Source: JAGTRB01 sp037439685
Lineage (GTDB): Archaea > Thermoproteota > Bathyarchaeia > TCS64
Reading direction: 5' to 3'
Length of the DNA: 5,675 nt
Assembly (NCBI GenBank): GCA_037439685.1
Contig: JBBIVO010000064.1
Span: 1-5,675 of the forward strand
In this document: positions 1 to 5,675 of the stretch, piece by piece
Layout of the letters: each line of letters starts with the position of its first letter
Numbering within the stretch: the stretch's first letter is position 1
Notes under the pieces: model-generated
The model's database searches: none
What the model saw: the letters and a program-made list of their open reading frames with translations, nothing else
What the model was told of the DNA's origin: nothing
Translations under genes and position numbers: made by a program

Positions 1-1255
1 CGACAGCCCCCTCTATGAGGCTGAGTAGGGGCTCTGAGTCCTCAGGTCTCCTCCTCAACATGTATATGGCGTTCTTTATGGTCTGGAGGGGGCTCATCAG
101 GTCGTGGGCAACCATGGCCGAGGCCTCCCCCGCGGCCGCCATCCTCTCGGCGGCCATCAGCTCCTTCGTCCTCTCCTCGACCAAACCCTCGAGGTCCTGG
201 CTGTATCTGCGGATGGCCTCCTGGGATGCCTCAAGCTGCTCGAGCATCATGTTCACTCCCTCAGCCAGGCTCGAGATCTCGTCTCCGCCCGAGGCTGAGA
301 CCCTGAGGGATGGACCTCCTAACTCCCTTATCCTGCCGACCTCCAGGCTCAGGTGGGATAGGCGGGAGAGGACCATCCCGTTCAACAGCTTCAGGATCAG
401 GATGCCTACGATGAGGCTCGCGGCGATGATGGATGCCTGGAAGAATGAGCAGGTCTTCAGACCCTGGGCATAGATCTCCCTGGGCTGGACCACCTTCAAT
501 GTCAAGCATGGTCCTCCGTAGATGTCCCTCAAGAGGGAGTACCCCACCGTTAACGTATCATTTTGTGGTTGAACGATTATAGATTGGGCATCAGAGCCCT
601 CTAGGAGGTCGGGCACCCTTGAAGCATCGAATCTCTCCACCTCAACATTTAGGTTTGCGACCTCGGCCAAGCGACTCAACTCATCACCCTCAAGGTATCG
701 TCCCATTATGAGGGCACCCCTTATGGGGCCCCCGCCATCGCTCCTAGTTATGGGCCTCGAGGATATGATGAGAGGGGCCTCCGGCAGCGTCACTAGGCCT
801 TTAACGCCCCTCCCAGGCTCGCGATGGTTGAGGAGGGGGCTTTCGGGGGTGAGATGCCCCAGGAGGGAGGCTGGGATGGGCACCTCAACGCCCCTCTCGA
901 GGTCGAAGGCCTTACCAAATACAAGGCCACCGGCGGAGCCGTAGTATAGGATGAGGTTGAGCCTCAAGGTGATGAAGGTCCCATCGACAAGGTTCGAGTC
1001 CACGTAGTCCCTGTTCTGGTCCTCCATGAAGTTGTAGGTGTCATCCCAGGAGGCCCAGTCCGCAGCGATGGCGTCAATCTCCTCCATCGAGGCGTTGAGG
1101 ACCCCTAGGGCCTGCTCTACGCCTCTCCTCACCTGGCGATCCTCCAGCTCCTGAAAGCTATTCAGGATAACAAAATGAGACATATAAAAGATAAAAGATA
1201 AAAAAATAAGAATAGATAGGCAGATAATCATTACTGTCTTATTATAGATCTTCAT
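1..1255 (-). CDS. CHASE4-HAMP-HisKA membrane sensor histidine kinase, 3' end cut off by window edge
   Basis: Sensor kinase of a two-component or phosphorelay system, expected to sense a ligand outside the membrane and autophosphorylate on histidine. I translated 418 uninterrupted codons from the ATG at 1253-1255 to the left edge. Visible domains: TM helix 1 (residues about 7-31); CHASE4-like sensor domain (about 35-265) with the hallmark DWASWDDTYNFMED at 66-79; TM helix 2 (271-291); HAMP linker (about 292-345) with the DEISSLAEGVNMML signature; coiled coil (about 335-372); start of HisKA with H-box MVAHDLMSPLQTI, making His384 (codon 104-106) the phospho-acceptor. The HATPase_c domain with N and G boxes should lie left of base 1. 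The start is supported by GGAGAG six bases upstream. The first 25 or so codons are AT-rich, as expected for a hydrophobic helix; the rest matches the GC-rich neighbours. The ligand and partner regulator cannot be told. Family assignment is firm; completeness is unknown. Confidence 0.93.
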   Translation of the reverse strand, partial: MKIYNKTVMIICLSILIFLSFIFYMSHFVILNSFQELEDRQVRRGVEQALGVLNASMEEIDAIAADWASWDDTYNFMEDQNRDYVDSNLVDGTFITLRLNLILYYGSAGGLVFGKAFDLERGVEVPIPASLLGHLTPESPLLNHREPGRGVKGLVTLPEAPLIISSRPITRSDGGGPIRGALIMGRYLEGDELSRLAEVANLNVEVERFDASRVPDLLEGSDAQSIIVQPQNDTLTVGYSLLRDIYGGPCLTLKVVQPREIYAQGLKTCSFFQASIIAASLIVGILILKLLNGMVLSRLSHLSLEVGRIRELGGPSLRVSASGGDEISSLAEGVNMMLEQLEASQEAIRRYSQDLEGLVEERTKELMAAERMAAAGEASAMVAHDLMSPLQTIKNAIYMLRRRPEDSEPLLSLIEGAV

Positions 1256-1261
1256 GGTTAG

Positions 1262-1267
1262 CTCTCC
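1262..1267 (-). promoter_or_regulatory. Ribosome binding site of the histidine kinase gene
   Basis: On the minus strand GGAGAG is followed by a six-base spacer (CTAACC) and then the ATG at 1253-1255. This is a good partial match to the archaeal anti-Shine-Dalgarno sequence. It decides the start: the encoded protein begins with a short charged stretch and a transmembrane helix, as expected for this family. Confidence 0.6.
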
Positions 1268-1291
1268 AAAAATCTAAATATAAAAATATGT

Positions 1292-1346
1292 GATCATCTT
1301 TGGCCTCATTTATAAAAGATCTTTTAGAAAATGACCCTAGATGATC
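1292..1346. repeat. Nested dyad symmetry over the kinase promoter
   Basis: The outer arms are GATCATCT (1292-1299) and AGATGATC (1339-1346), a perfect 8-bp inverted repeat centred near 1319. At almost the same centre sits a perfect 14-bp palindrome, TAAAAGATCTTTTA (1313-1326). The palindrome overlaps the TATA/BRE candidate. Such layouts are typical of operators for dimeric winged-helix regulators, but no regulator gene is visible in the window, so a role as an operator is inference. Confidence 0.4.
1309..1327 (-). promoter_or_regulatory. Candidate archaeal BRE/TATA promoter of the histidine kinase gene
   Basis: On the minus strand a purine-rich stretch (CTAAAAGA) precedes TTTTATAAA at 1309-1317, resembling a BRE followed by a TATA box. 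Archaeal initiation usually lies about 25 bases downstream, here near 1288-1290. That gives a leader of roughly 30 bases that contains the GGAGAG site. A second TATA-like stretch, TTTTTATATTTAG at 1274-1286, would place initiation almost at the ATG and make a leaderless transcript, which fits less well with a ribosome binding site. The choice between the two is inference. Confidence 0.45.
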
Positions 1347-1405
1347 GATGCGGGATTTTATCATCAGACTCTCACTTTAAGTCTTGTCTTTAGGCAATGG
1401 CGCCT

Positions 1406-1419
1406 GTTTTTGGAAAAAC
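1406..1419. repeat. Short inverted repeat GTTTTT-GG-AAAAAC
   Basis: Two perfect 6-base arms are separated by two bases. The spacer is too short for an RNA hairpin using all pairs, so if it matters at all it is more likely a DNA-binding site or chance in AT-rich DNA. On the minus strand the right arm also supplies a T5 run. Confidence 0.25.
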
Positions 1420-1459
1420 TTTTCGGCATATATGGATTATGCGCTATAAACCCATTTCT

Positions 1460-1465
1460 AAAAAA
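1460..1465 (-). terminator. Oligo-T run, candidate terminator of the leuS transcript
   Basis: The minus strand reads TATATTTTTTAG, a run of six T about 178 bases after the leuS stop codon. Archaeal RNA polymerase can terminate at oligo-T runs without a hairpin. This is the first strong T run after leuS, and it would leave a structured 3' untranslated region of about 180 bases. A T5 run at 1414-1418 could act as backup. Confidence 0.4.
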
Positions 1466-1525
1466 TATATTAGGGATGAGTTCTATCTGTGGGTGAGTGA
1501 TCTTTCAAAGCTCGTAATTTAACGG

Positions 1526-1554
1526 CTAGAGGCTACTTCGATGAGGCGCTCTAG
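1526..1554. repeat. 6-bp inverted repeat CTAGAG / CTCTAG
   Basis: CTAGAG at 1526-1531 and CTCTAG at 1549-1554 are perfect complements around a 17-base loop. The feature lies in the 3' untranslated part of leuS, between the tandem hairpins and the T6 run. The short stem and large loop make a functional role uncertain. Confidence 0.25.
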
Positions 1555-1589
1555 GGGGTGGAGAGGGCCGAGATCCCTGAGACGCCTTC

Positions 1590-1621
1590 ACCCCCTTTGG
1601 CGAGGGGGTCCCCTTTTGGGG
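1590..1621 (-). repeat. Two abutting hairpins just downstream of leuS
   Basis: In transcript direction the RNA first meets CCCC-AAAA-GGGG (1610-1621) and immediately afterwards ACCCCC-TCGCCAAA-GGGGGT (1590-1609), with no base between them. They begin 21 bases after the leuS stop codon. No T run follows directly, so this is not a bacterial-type terminator. The C5 at 1618-1622 can also pair with the G5 at 1591-1595, giving an alternative fold. A role in stabilising the 3' end or pausing polymerase is inference. Confidence 0.45.
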
Positions 1622-1642
1622 GTTGGAGGTCTGGCGTGGCCT

Positions 1643-4591
1643 TTAAGGCTTGGCCGTGGATTGGGTAGGTTGCTCTCCCTCTATGTATATGGCTGGCCTG
1701 TAGGGCTTGGACCTCTTGGCCCTCCCCTCTGGGTCCCTTATCCATGGGTCGCTCTCATCGTTGACGGTGACCTCGCAGCCGAGCTCTGAGGAGAGGAAGC
1801 CTAAGGCATCCTGAAGCAGCCTTAGCTCGTTGACGGTGCCCAGGCTCAGCCTCCTCTTCAGGGTCTCCTCTGGAAGCCTCCTGACCTCCTCCACGGTCGC
1901 TCGGGCGTACTCTGAGGCCTCCCTAGGCCTCATCCTGAGCTCCTCCTCCTTCAGGGCCTCCCTTATGAGGCTTCCCACCTCGAGGGTGCCGGAGGCTGCC
2001 TGTTGGAGGGCCTTGAGGTAGACCTTCCACTTCCAGCCCGTCGCGGTGTATAGGTGGACCTGCCTGGGCTTGGCGCCGGTGGCCCTCAATATGTTCTGGA
2101 TATCCTCGAGGCATGTCCTGACCGTTGACTCAAGCTCCTCGACCTCGGGCCTTATCTTGGACCTGTCCACCTTTGGCCAGGGTGCCTGGGAGATGAACCC
2201 CTCTCCTCCCATCCCTTCCCAGACCTCCTCTGAGATGTGAGGCGTGAATGGGGCGAGCATCTTCGCCTGGGCCTCTAGGACTTGGTATAGGACGTGCTGG
2301 ACGACCCCTCCCCTCCCCTCCCTCGCCATCTTTGGTGAGGCCCTCCTCATGTACCATTCCAGGTCAGCGTTCAGGTTGAAGAGGATGGTGTGGATGGCCT
2401 TCCTAACCCTCATCTCCTCCATCGCCTGGGTCGCCTCCTCTATGGCCCTGTGAAGCCTGCTCATCATCCACAGGTCGATCTCCTCCATCTCCCCCTCGAC
2501 GACTCTCCCTCCCCTCGCCACCTCCATCGCCCACGCGTAGAACCTCTCGAGGGTTGACTGCATCGACCTTGCCAGGTCCCTGCTGAAGTCCGCGTCCTTG
2601 AGGGGCTCAGCCGTCACCATCAGGGTGAGCCTGAGGGGGTCGGCCCCATAGGTGGATATGGCCTCCGCAAGGGGGATGATGTTGGCGAAGGACTTGCTCA
2701 TCTTCTGCCCCTCCATCAGGACGCTCCCGTTGACGTAGATGCCCCTTGGCCATAGGCTACTCGGGAATATGGCGTCGTGGTTGAAGATCATGAAGGTTAG
2801 ATGGTTGGGGATGAGGTCCCTCCCAGAGTGGCGTGCATCTAGGGGGTAGAAGTATAGGAACTCGGACCTAAGGGCCTCAAGCTCCTCCCTTGGGATCCCC
2901 GTCTCCTCCGCAACCCTCTCCGATGAGCCCTCCCCCAGGAATATGTAGCTCCAGAAGCTCGGCTTGAGGGCCTCTGGATCTGGCTTCAGCCTCTTCAGCC
3001 CCTTGACGACGGTGTAGTAGGCCATGTATATGGTGGAGTCGGAGAGGGCCTCTATAATCCATTCGGGGTCCCATGGGAGCCTTGTGCCCATCCCGGCCTT
3101 CCTTGCGCATGCCTTCCTCCTCAGCCAGTCTATCACGTGCTCGAACTCCTGCCTCAACTCCTCAGGGACTATCCTCATCTCTTTGAGGTTCTCATGGGCC
3201 AGCCTCTTCCACGCCGGCTCCCCGTAGTCTATGAACCACTGGTTCTCGAAGATCTTGACCACGACGTCTGCCCCACACCTGCACTTCACGGGGGAGACGA
3301 GCTCGTAGATGGTTGTCGCCTTCCCCTCAGCCATCAGGTCCTCCCTCACGGCCTCCCTCGCCCTGGCAACGGGCATCCCAGAGTACCTCCCCATGTTCCC
3401 CCTCATCCTCCCATTGTGGTACTCCTGGCTGTAGAGCTCCTGGGTGGCCTTCTCAAGCCTAGGGTCTCCCTGCCCCCTGATCTCCATCCTCTTGATAATA
3501 TCCAGGGCTGGATACTCCCCATATCCTGGAGCCTCTATCACGGGTATGGGCTCTATCCCTCTGACTTTCCCGGGGCTCAGGCCTAGCCCCTTGAGCGCCC
3601 TGTTCGAGAGCCTCCTCAGCTCCTCTAGGGCTGCTAGGTCATAGGGGGCGTGGGCTGGGACCGACATGACCACCCCGGTGGCCCCGTTGGGGTCCACGAA
3701 GCCCGCCGGAAGGATGGGGATCTCCCTCCCAGTGACGGGGTTCAAGGCGATCCCCCCCACGAGGCTTAAGCCCTTGAGCCTCTCCTCGACCTCCACCCTC
3801 CTGCCCAGGAGCCTCAGCTTCTCGACGGCTTGGAGGCTTATTATCCACGTCTCGTCGTCGACCCTGGCCCTGGCGTACTCCGCATCTGGGTTGACCCACA
3901 TGCTCACGGCGCCCAAGACGGTCTCAGGCCTTAGGGTGGCAGCGGGGAGGACCTCCACCCCCCTCCTGAACTTTATCACCGTGAACTCCCCTATCTCGGG
4001 CTCCACATCCCCAACCGTGTCGTGCTGGCCTACGGGGTTTCCGCAGTGGGGGCACCAGCCTACGGGGTGGCTTCCTTGGACTATGTAGCCCTTCTCCCTC
4101 AGCTTCGTGAACTGCCACTCTATGAACCTGTGGTAGTATGGGTCTATCGTCGTGAACTCCCTTCTCCAGTCTATGCTGAAGCCCATCCTCTGCATACCAC
4201 GCTTTATCTCCTCGGCGAAGTATCTCGCCATGCTTATGGGCGTCGTGAGCTCCTGGAGCCTCTCCTTGGGGACGTGATATATGTTGATGAAGGTGTCCAG
4301 GAGGTCCTCATCCCCCCTCATCAGCCTCTCCACCATCGCTATGACGGGCGTCCCCGTGTAGTGCCAGGCCATCGGGAATAGGATGTTGTAGCCCTGCATC
4401 CTCCTATACCTGGCGTGGACATCCGCGAGGGTGTAGGTCCTCCCATGGCCTATATGCTGCGGAGAGTTGGGGTATGGGTATGCGACGGTGAGGTAAAACT
4501 TCGGCTTTCCGGGCATGGGATCGGCCTCGAATACCCTGGCCTCGGCCCATCTCCTCTGCCACTTCTCCTCTATGGATCCCCAGTCGACCAT
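1643..4591 (-). CDS. leuS: Leucyl-tRNA synthetase, archaeal/eukaryal type, complete
   Basis: Cytoplasmic class I enzyme that joins leucine to tRNA(Leu) using ATP and hydrolyses mischarged products. The 982 residues fit the archaeal/eukaryal family. The Rossmann catalytic core begins near residue 33 with the HIGH motif at 46-49. A zinc-knuckle candidate has C180 and C183 (WCPHCGNPV), probably joined by C437 and C439 (KCRCG). The CP1 editing domain (about 215-430) shows the threonine-rich TLRPET at 219-224 and the expected editing aspartate, D318, in SVPAHAPYD. The core resumes with FENQWFIDY and ends at KMSKS, 630-634. An alpha-helical anticodon-binding domain follows (about 700-835), then a C-terminal tRNA-binding extension ending in RPAIYIEGE. 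All catalytic motifs are intact. The ATG at 4589-4591 gives the usual MVDWGSIEEKWQ start and follows GGAAGG. The gene starts 72 bases after alaS on the same strand and ends in TAA. Confidence 0.98.
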   Translation of the reverse strand: MVDWGSIEEKWQRRWAEARVFEADPMPGKPKFYLTVAYPYPNSPQHIGHGRTYTLADVHARYRRMQGYNILFPMAWHYTGTPVIAMVERLMRGDEDLLDTFINIYHVPKERLQELTTPISMARYFAEEIKRGMQRMGFSIDWRREFTTIDPYYHRFIEWQFTKLREKGYIVQGSHPVGWCPHCGNPVGQHDTVGDVEPEIGEFTVIKFRRGVEVLPAATLRPETVLGAVSMWVNPDAEYARARVDDETWIISLQAVEKLRLLGRRVEVEERLKGLSLVGGIALNPVTGREIPILPAGFVDPNGATGVVMSVPAHAPYDLAALEELRRLSNRALKGLGLSPGKVRGIEPIPVIEAPGYGEYPALDIIKRMEIRGQGDPRLEKATQELYSQEYHNGRMRGNMGRYSGMPVARAREAVREDLMAEGKATTIYELVSPVKCRCGADVVVKIFENQWFIDYGEPAWKRLAHENLKEMRIVPEELRQEFEHVIDWLRRKACARKAGMGTRLPWDPEWIIEALSDSTIYMAYYTVVKGLKRLKPDPEALKPSFWSYIFLGEGSSERVAEETGIPREELEALRSEFLYFYPLDARHSGRDLIPNHLTFMIFNHDAIFPSSLWPRGIYVNGSVLMEGQKMSKSFANIIPLAEAISTYGADPLRLTLMVTAEPLKDADFSRDLARSMQSTLERFYAWAMEVARGGRVVEGEMEEIDLWMMSRLHRAIEEATQAMEEMRVRKAIHTILFNLNADLEWYMRRASPKMAREGRGGVVQHVLYQVLEAQAKMLAPFTPHISEEVWEGMGGEGFISQAPWPKVDRSKIRPEVEELESTVRTCLEDIQNILRATGAKPRQVHLYTATGWKWKVYLKALQQAASGTLEVGSLIREALKEEELRMRPREASEYARATVEEVRRLPEETLKRRLSLGTVNELRLLQDALGFLSSELGCEVTVNDESDPWIRDPEGRAKRSKPYRPAIYIEGEQPTQSTAKP

Positions 4592-4593
4592 TA

Positions 4594-4605
4594 CCTTCCT
4601 TTCCC
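4594..4605 (-). promoter_or_regulatory. Purine-rich ribosome binding region of leuS
   Basis: On the minus strand GGGAAAGGAAGG lies two bases before the ATG at 4589-4591. The GGAAGG at its end is rather close to the start codon, while GGGAAAGG is at a more usual spacing of six bases. Neither is a perfect Shine-Dalgarno match. The start choice therefore rests mainly on the conserved LeuRS N-terminus. Confidence 0.4.
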
Positions 4606-4630
4606 GGTTGAATTATCCCCTGGCTGGGAG

Positions 4631-4638
4631 AATAAAGG
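4631..4638 (-). promoter_or_regulatory. Weak TATA-like box upstream of leuS
   Basis: CCTTTATT on the minus strand lies about 40-47 bases before the leuS ATG. Initiation 25 bases downstream would fall near 4609, giving a leader of roughly 18 bases that includes the purine-rich site. The match is poor and no clear BRE is visible. leuS could equally be reached by read-through from alaS. Confidence 0.25.
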
Positions 4639-4646
4639 TTGTGGGC

Positions 4647-4653
4647 AAAAAAA
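4647..4653 (-). terminator. T7 run, candidate terminator of alaS
   Basis: The minus strand reads GGTTTTTTTGCC, a run of seven T that begins 11 bases after the alaS stop codon. Long T runs suffice for termination by archaeal RNA polymerase. It lies between alaS and the candidate leuS TATA box, which suggests at least partial separation of the two transcripts. Confidence 0.5.
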
Positions 4654-4663
4654 CCTGCGGAGA

Positions 4664-5675
4664 CTATTTTTTCTTTGGGGTGGCCCATCTTTTCAGTATC
4701 TCGATGATCTCCCCCCTCCTCTCCCTGAATAGTCTCGGGTCTCCTCCACCCCCCTGGCCGAAGTGGCTCTCCCCACCTCCCCCTCCCCCCACGATCCTNN
4801 NNNNNNNNNNNNNGATCTCTTCCGCTATTCTCCCGGCGTGGACCCCCTTCGTGAGGGGTTCAAATCCAACCTTCACTATGAATCTGGGCTCCCTCCCAGA
4901 GGCTAGGACTGCTATCGCCCTCTCTGAGAGCTGGGCGATGGAGTTTCCAACCTCTATGACGAGGTCTCCTCCCCCCTCGACGGTCCCCACTATTAGCCTC
5001 CACTCCATAAACTCGTGGGACCTCTCCAGGAGGCCTTCCGCCATGTACCTCGCGGCCAGGCGGAGGTACTCGTCCCTCTCCTTTCTGAGCCTCGATGCCC
5101 TCTCAACGGCCTCCTTTGCGACCCTCTCCAGGTGCTCTATGGGGGCTCCAAGGGCCTCTGCCACCCCGTGGAGGACCCGCTCCCTCCTCTGAACCTCCCT
5201 CAACGCGTGGGGGCCTGTGGAGAAGAGGATCCGCTCAACACCATCCTGCACCCGCTCCGTGCCCAGTATCTTTACCAATCCCACCTCCGAGGCCCTCCCG
5301 ACATGGGTTCCGCCGCAGGCCTCCGCGTCCCAGCCCTCAACCTCGACCACCCTGATCTCCCTTCCAGGGGCAACCCCTCCCTGGTAGAGGCGGAACCCAT
5401 ACCTCCTCTCGGCCTCGTCCCTAGGAATCCAGCCCCATCTGACCTGCCTCCCCTCGGAGACAACCATGTTCACGAGGCTCTCTATCTCCTCCACCTCCTC
5501 TCTCGTCAGCCTCCTCTGATGGCTTATGTCCAATCGGCTCATCTCAACCCCCTTCTGGGCTCCGGCCTGCCAGGCGTGCTCCCCAAGGACCCTCCTCGCG
5601 GCTCCTAGGATGAGGTGGGTAGCCGTATGGCTCCTCATGAGGGAGATGCGCCTATCCCAGTCTATCTTGCCCCTC
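4664..5675 (-). CDS. alaS: Alanyl-tRNA synthetase, C-terminal part, 5' end cut off by window edge
   Basis: AlaRS joins alanine to tRNA(Ala) in the cytoplasm and removes wrongly attached serine and glycine. The window holds about 336 codons; family members are near 900 residues, so the class II catalytic core lies beyond 5675. Twelve residues (RGKIDWDRRISL) precede Met 5638 and match the usual lead-in to the editing domain, so this Met is not a start. Numbered from that Met: zinc ligands HTATH (H4, H8) and CGGTH (C108, H112) of the second additional domain; YGFRLYQGG at 80-88; a coiled-coil-like stretch at about 145-200; and a DHHA1 C-terminal domain with GGGGGGESHFGQGGGG at 284-299. The frame ends in TAG after three lysines. 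A run of N at 4799-4813 hides five codons but keeps the frame. A stand-alone AlaX editing protein is a less likely alternative that cannot be excluded without the 5' part. Confidence 0.95.
   Translation of the reverse strand, partial: RGKIDWDRRISLMRSHTATHLILGAARRVLGEHAWQAGAQKGVEMSRLDISHQRRLTREEVEEIESLVNMVVSEGRQVRWGWIPRDEAERRYGFRLYQGGVAPGREIRVVEVEGWDAEACGGTHVGRASEVGLVKILGTERVQDGVERILFSTGPHALREVQRRERVLHGVAEALGAPIEHLERVAKEAVERASRLRKERDEYLRLAARYMAEGLLERSHEFMEWRLIVGTVEGGGDLVIEVGNSIAQLSERAIAVLASGREPRFIVKVGFEPLTKGVHAGRIAEEIXXXXXRIVGGGGGGESHFGQGGGGDPRLFRERRGEIIEILKRWATPKKK
4799..4813. other. Assembly gap of 15 N inside alaS
   Basis: Fifteen unknown bases replace five codons just before the polyglycine motif of the AlaRS C-terminal domain. 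The frame is the same on both sides, so the gap length is 15 or differs from it by a multiple of three. C-rich plus-strand sequence sits next to it (4741-4790), which may have caused poor read coverage. Confidence 0.95.

Larger units (their letters stand above)
1256..1642. other. 387-base intergenic region between leuS and the histidine kinase
   Basis: The leuS-proximal part (about 1523-1642) is GC-rich with several short inverted repeats. The part nearer the kinase (about 1256-1522) is AT-rich and holds a T6 run, short dyads and the kinase promoter. I looked on both strands for tRNA T-loop signatures, box C/D motifs and recognisable proteins and found none that convinced me. Two very short open frames exist: 1397-1522 on the plus strand (41 codons) and 1242-1364 on the minus strand (40 codons). 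Neither has a good ribosome binding site or a recognised family. LeuRS is already full length, so the region is not a lost part of leuS. Confidence 0.7.

Noticed and set aside
15..473. 152-codon plus-strand ORF at the left edge
   Set aside because: It is antisense to the HAMP and HisKA coding part of the kinase. The minus-strand frame carries clear family motifs and this one does not.
1346..1372. Possible box C/D guide RNA on the minus strand (CTGATGA at about 1362-1368)
   Set aside because: A C-box-like sequence is present, but no CTGA D box, D' box or C' box follows at a suitable distance.
1391..1411. Possible hairpin plus T-run terminator on the plus strand (AGGC...GCCT then GTTTTT)
   Set aside because: The stem has only four pairs and no supported plus-strand gene lies upstream to be terminated.
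1459..1471. AT-rich TATA-like box (AAAAAATATATTA) for a plus-strand transcript
   Set aside because: No supported gene or RNA follows on the plus strand before the 3' end of leuS. The same bases are better explained as the T run after leuS.
1541..1789. 82-codon plus-strand ORF at the 3' end of leuS
   Set aside because: It is half antisense to leuS and half in the GC-rich hairpin region, is biased towards G, L, R and W, and has no recognisable family.
3137..3586. 149-codon plus-strand ORF rich in proline and leucine
   Set aside because: It is antisense to leuS and its composition reflects the complement of AGG/CTC-rich codons. No domain is recognisable.
3666..4088. 140-codon plus-strand ORF antisense to leuS
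   Set aside because: It lies wholly opposite the conserved editing domain of LeuRS, its translation matches no family, and long antisense frames are common in GC-rich genes.
4515..5192. 225-codon plus-strand ORF crossing the alaS-leuS gap
   Set aside because: It runs through the N gap and is antisense to two well-supported genes. Its proline run is the complement of the AlaRS polyglycine motif.

Overview
The window looks archaeal. It carries a full-length leucyl-tRNA synthetase of the archaeal/eukaryal type and the 3' third of an archaeal-type alanyl-tRNA synthetase. It also has TATA-like promoter boxes, plain oligo-T termination signals and heavy use of AGG/AGA for arginine. The LeuRS N-terminus (HIGH box in the form PQHIGHGRTYTLADVHARY) suggests a TACK-type lineage such as Bathyarchaeia, but that is a memory-based guess. 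A 15-base run of N inside alaS points to a draft or metagenome scaffold.

All three supported genes are on the minus strand, so transcription runs from right to left. At 4664-5675 is the C-terminal part of alaS, with its 5' end beyond the right edge. It covers the end of the tRNA-recognition region, the zinc-binding editing domain and the glycine-rich DHHA1 tail. A 72-base gap follows, with a T7 terminator and a weak promoter, and then the complete leuS at 1643-4591 (982 residues). A 387-base intergenic region (1256-1642) comes next. Its leuS-proximal part is GC-rich and holds two abutting hairpins. The rest is AT-rich, with a T6 run and the promoter of the next gene inside a nested dyad symmetry. 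At 1-1255 is the 5' part of a membrane sensor histidine kinase: transmembrane helix, extracytoplasmic CHASE4 domain, second helix, HAMP, coiled coil and the start of the HisKA domain with phospho-acceptor His384. Its ATPase domain lies beyond the left edge.

The two synthetases charge tRNA(Ala) and tRNA(Leu), and both carry proofreading domains. The kinase is functionally unrelated and seems to have its own promoter. I found no CRISPR array, transposase, tRNA, rRNA or convincing new system. The items most worth a second look are the dyad over the kinase promoter, the tandem hairpins after leuS, the assembly gap in alaS and two very short AT-rich ORFs.
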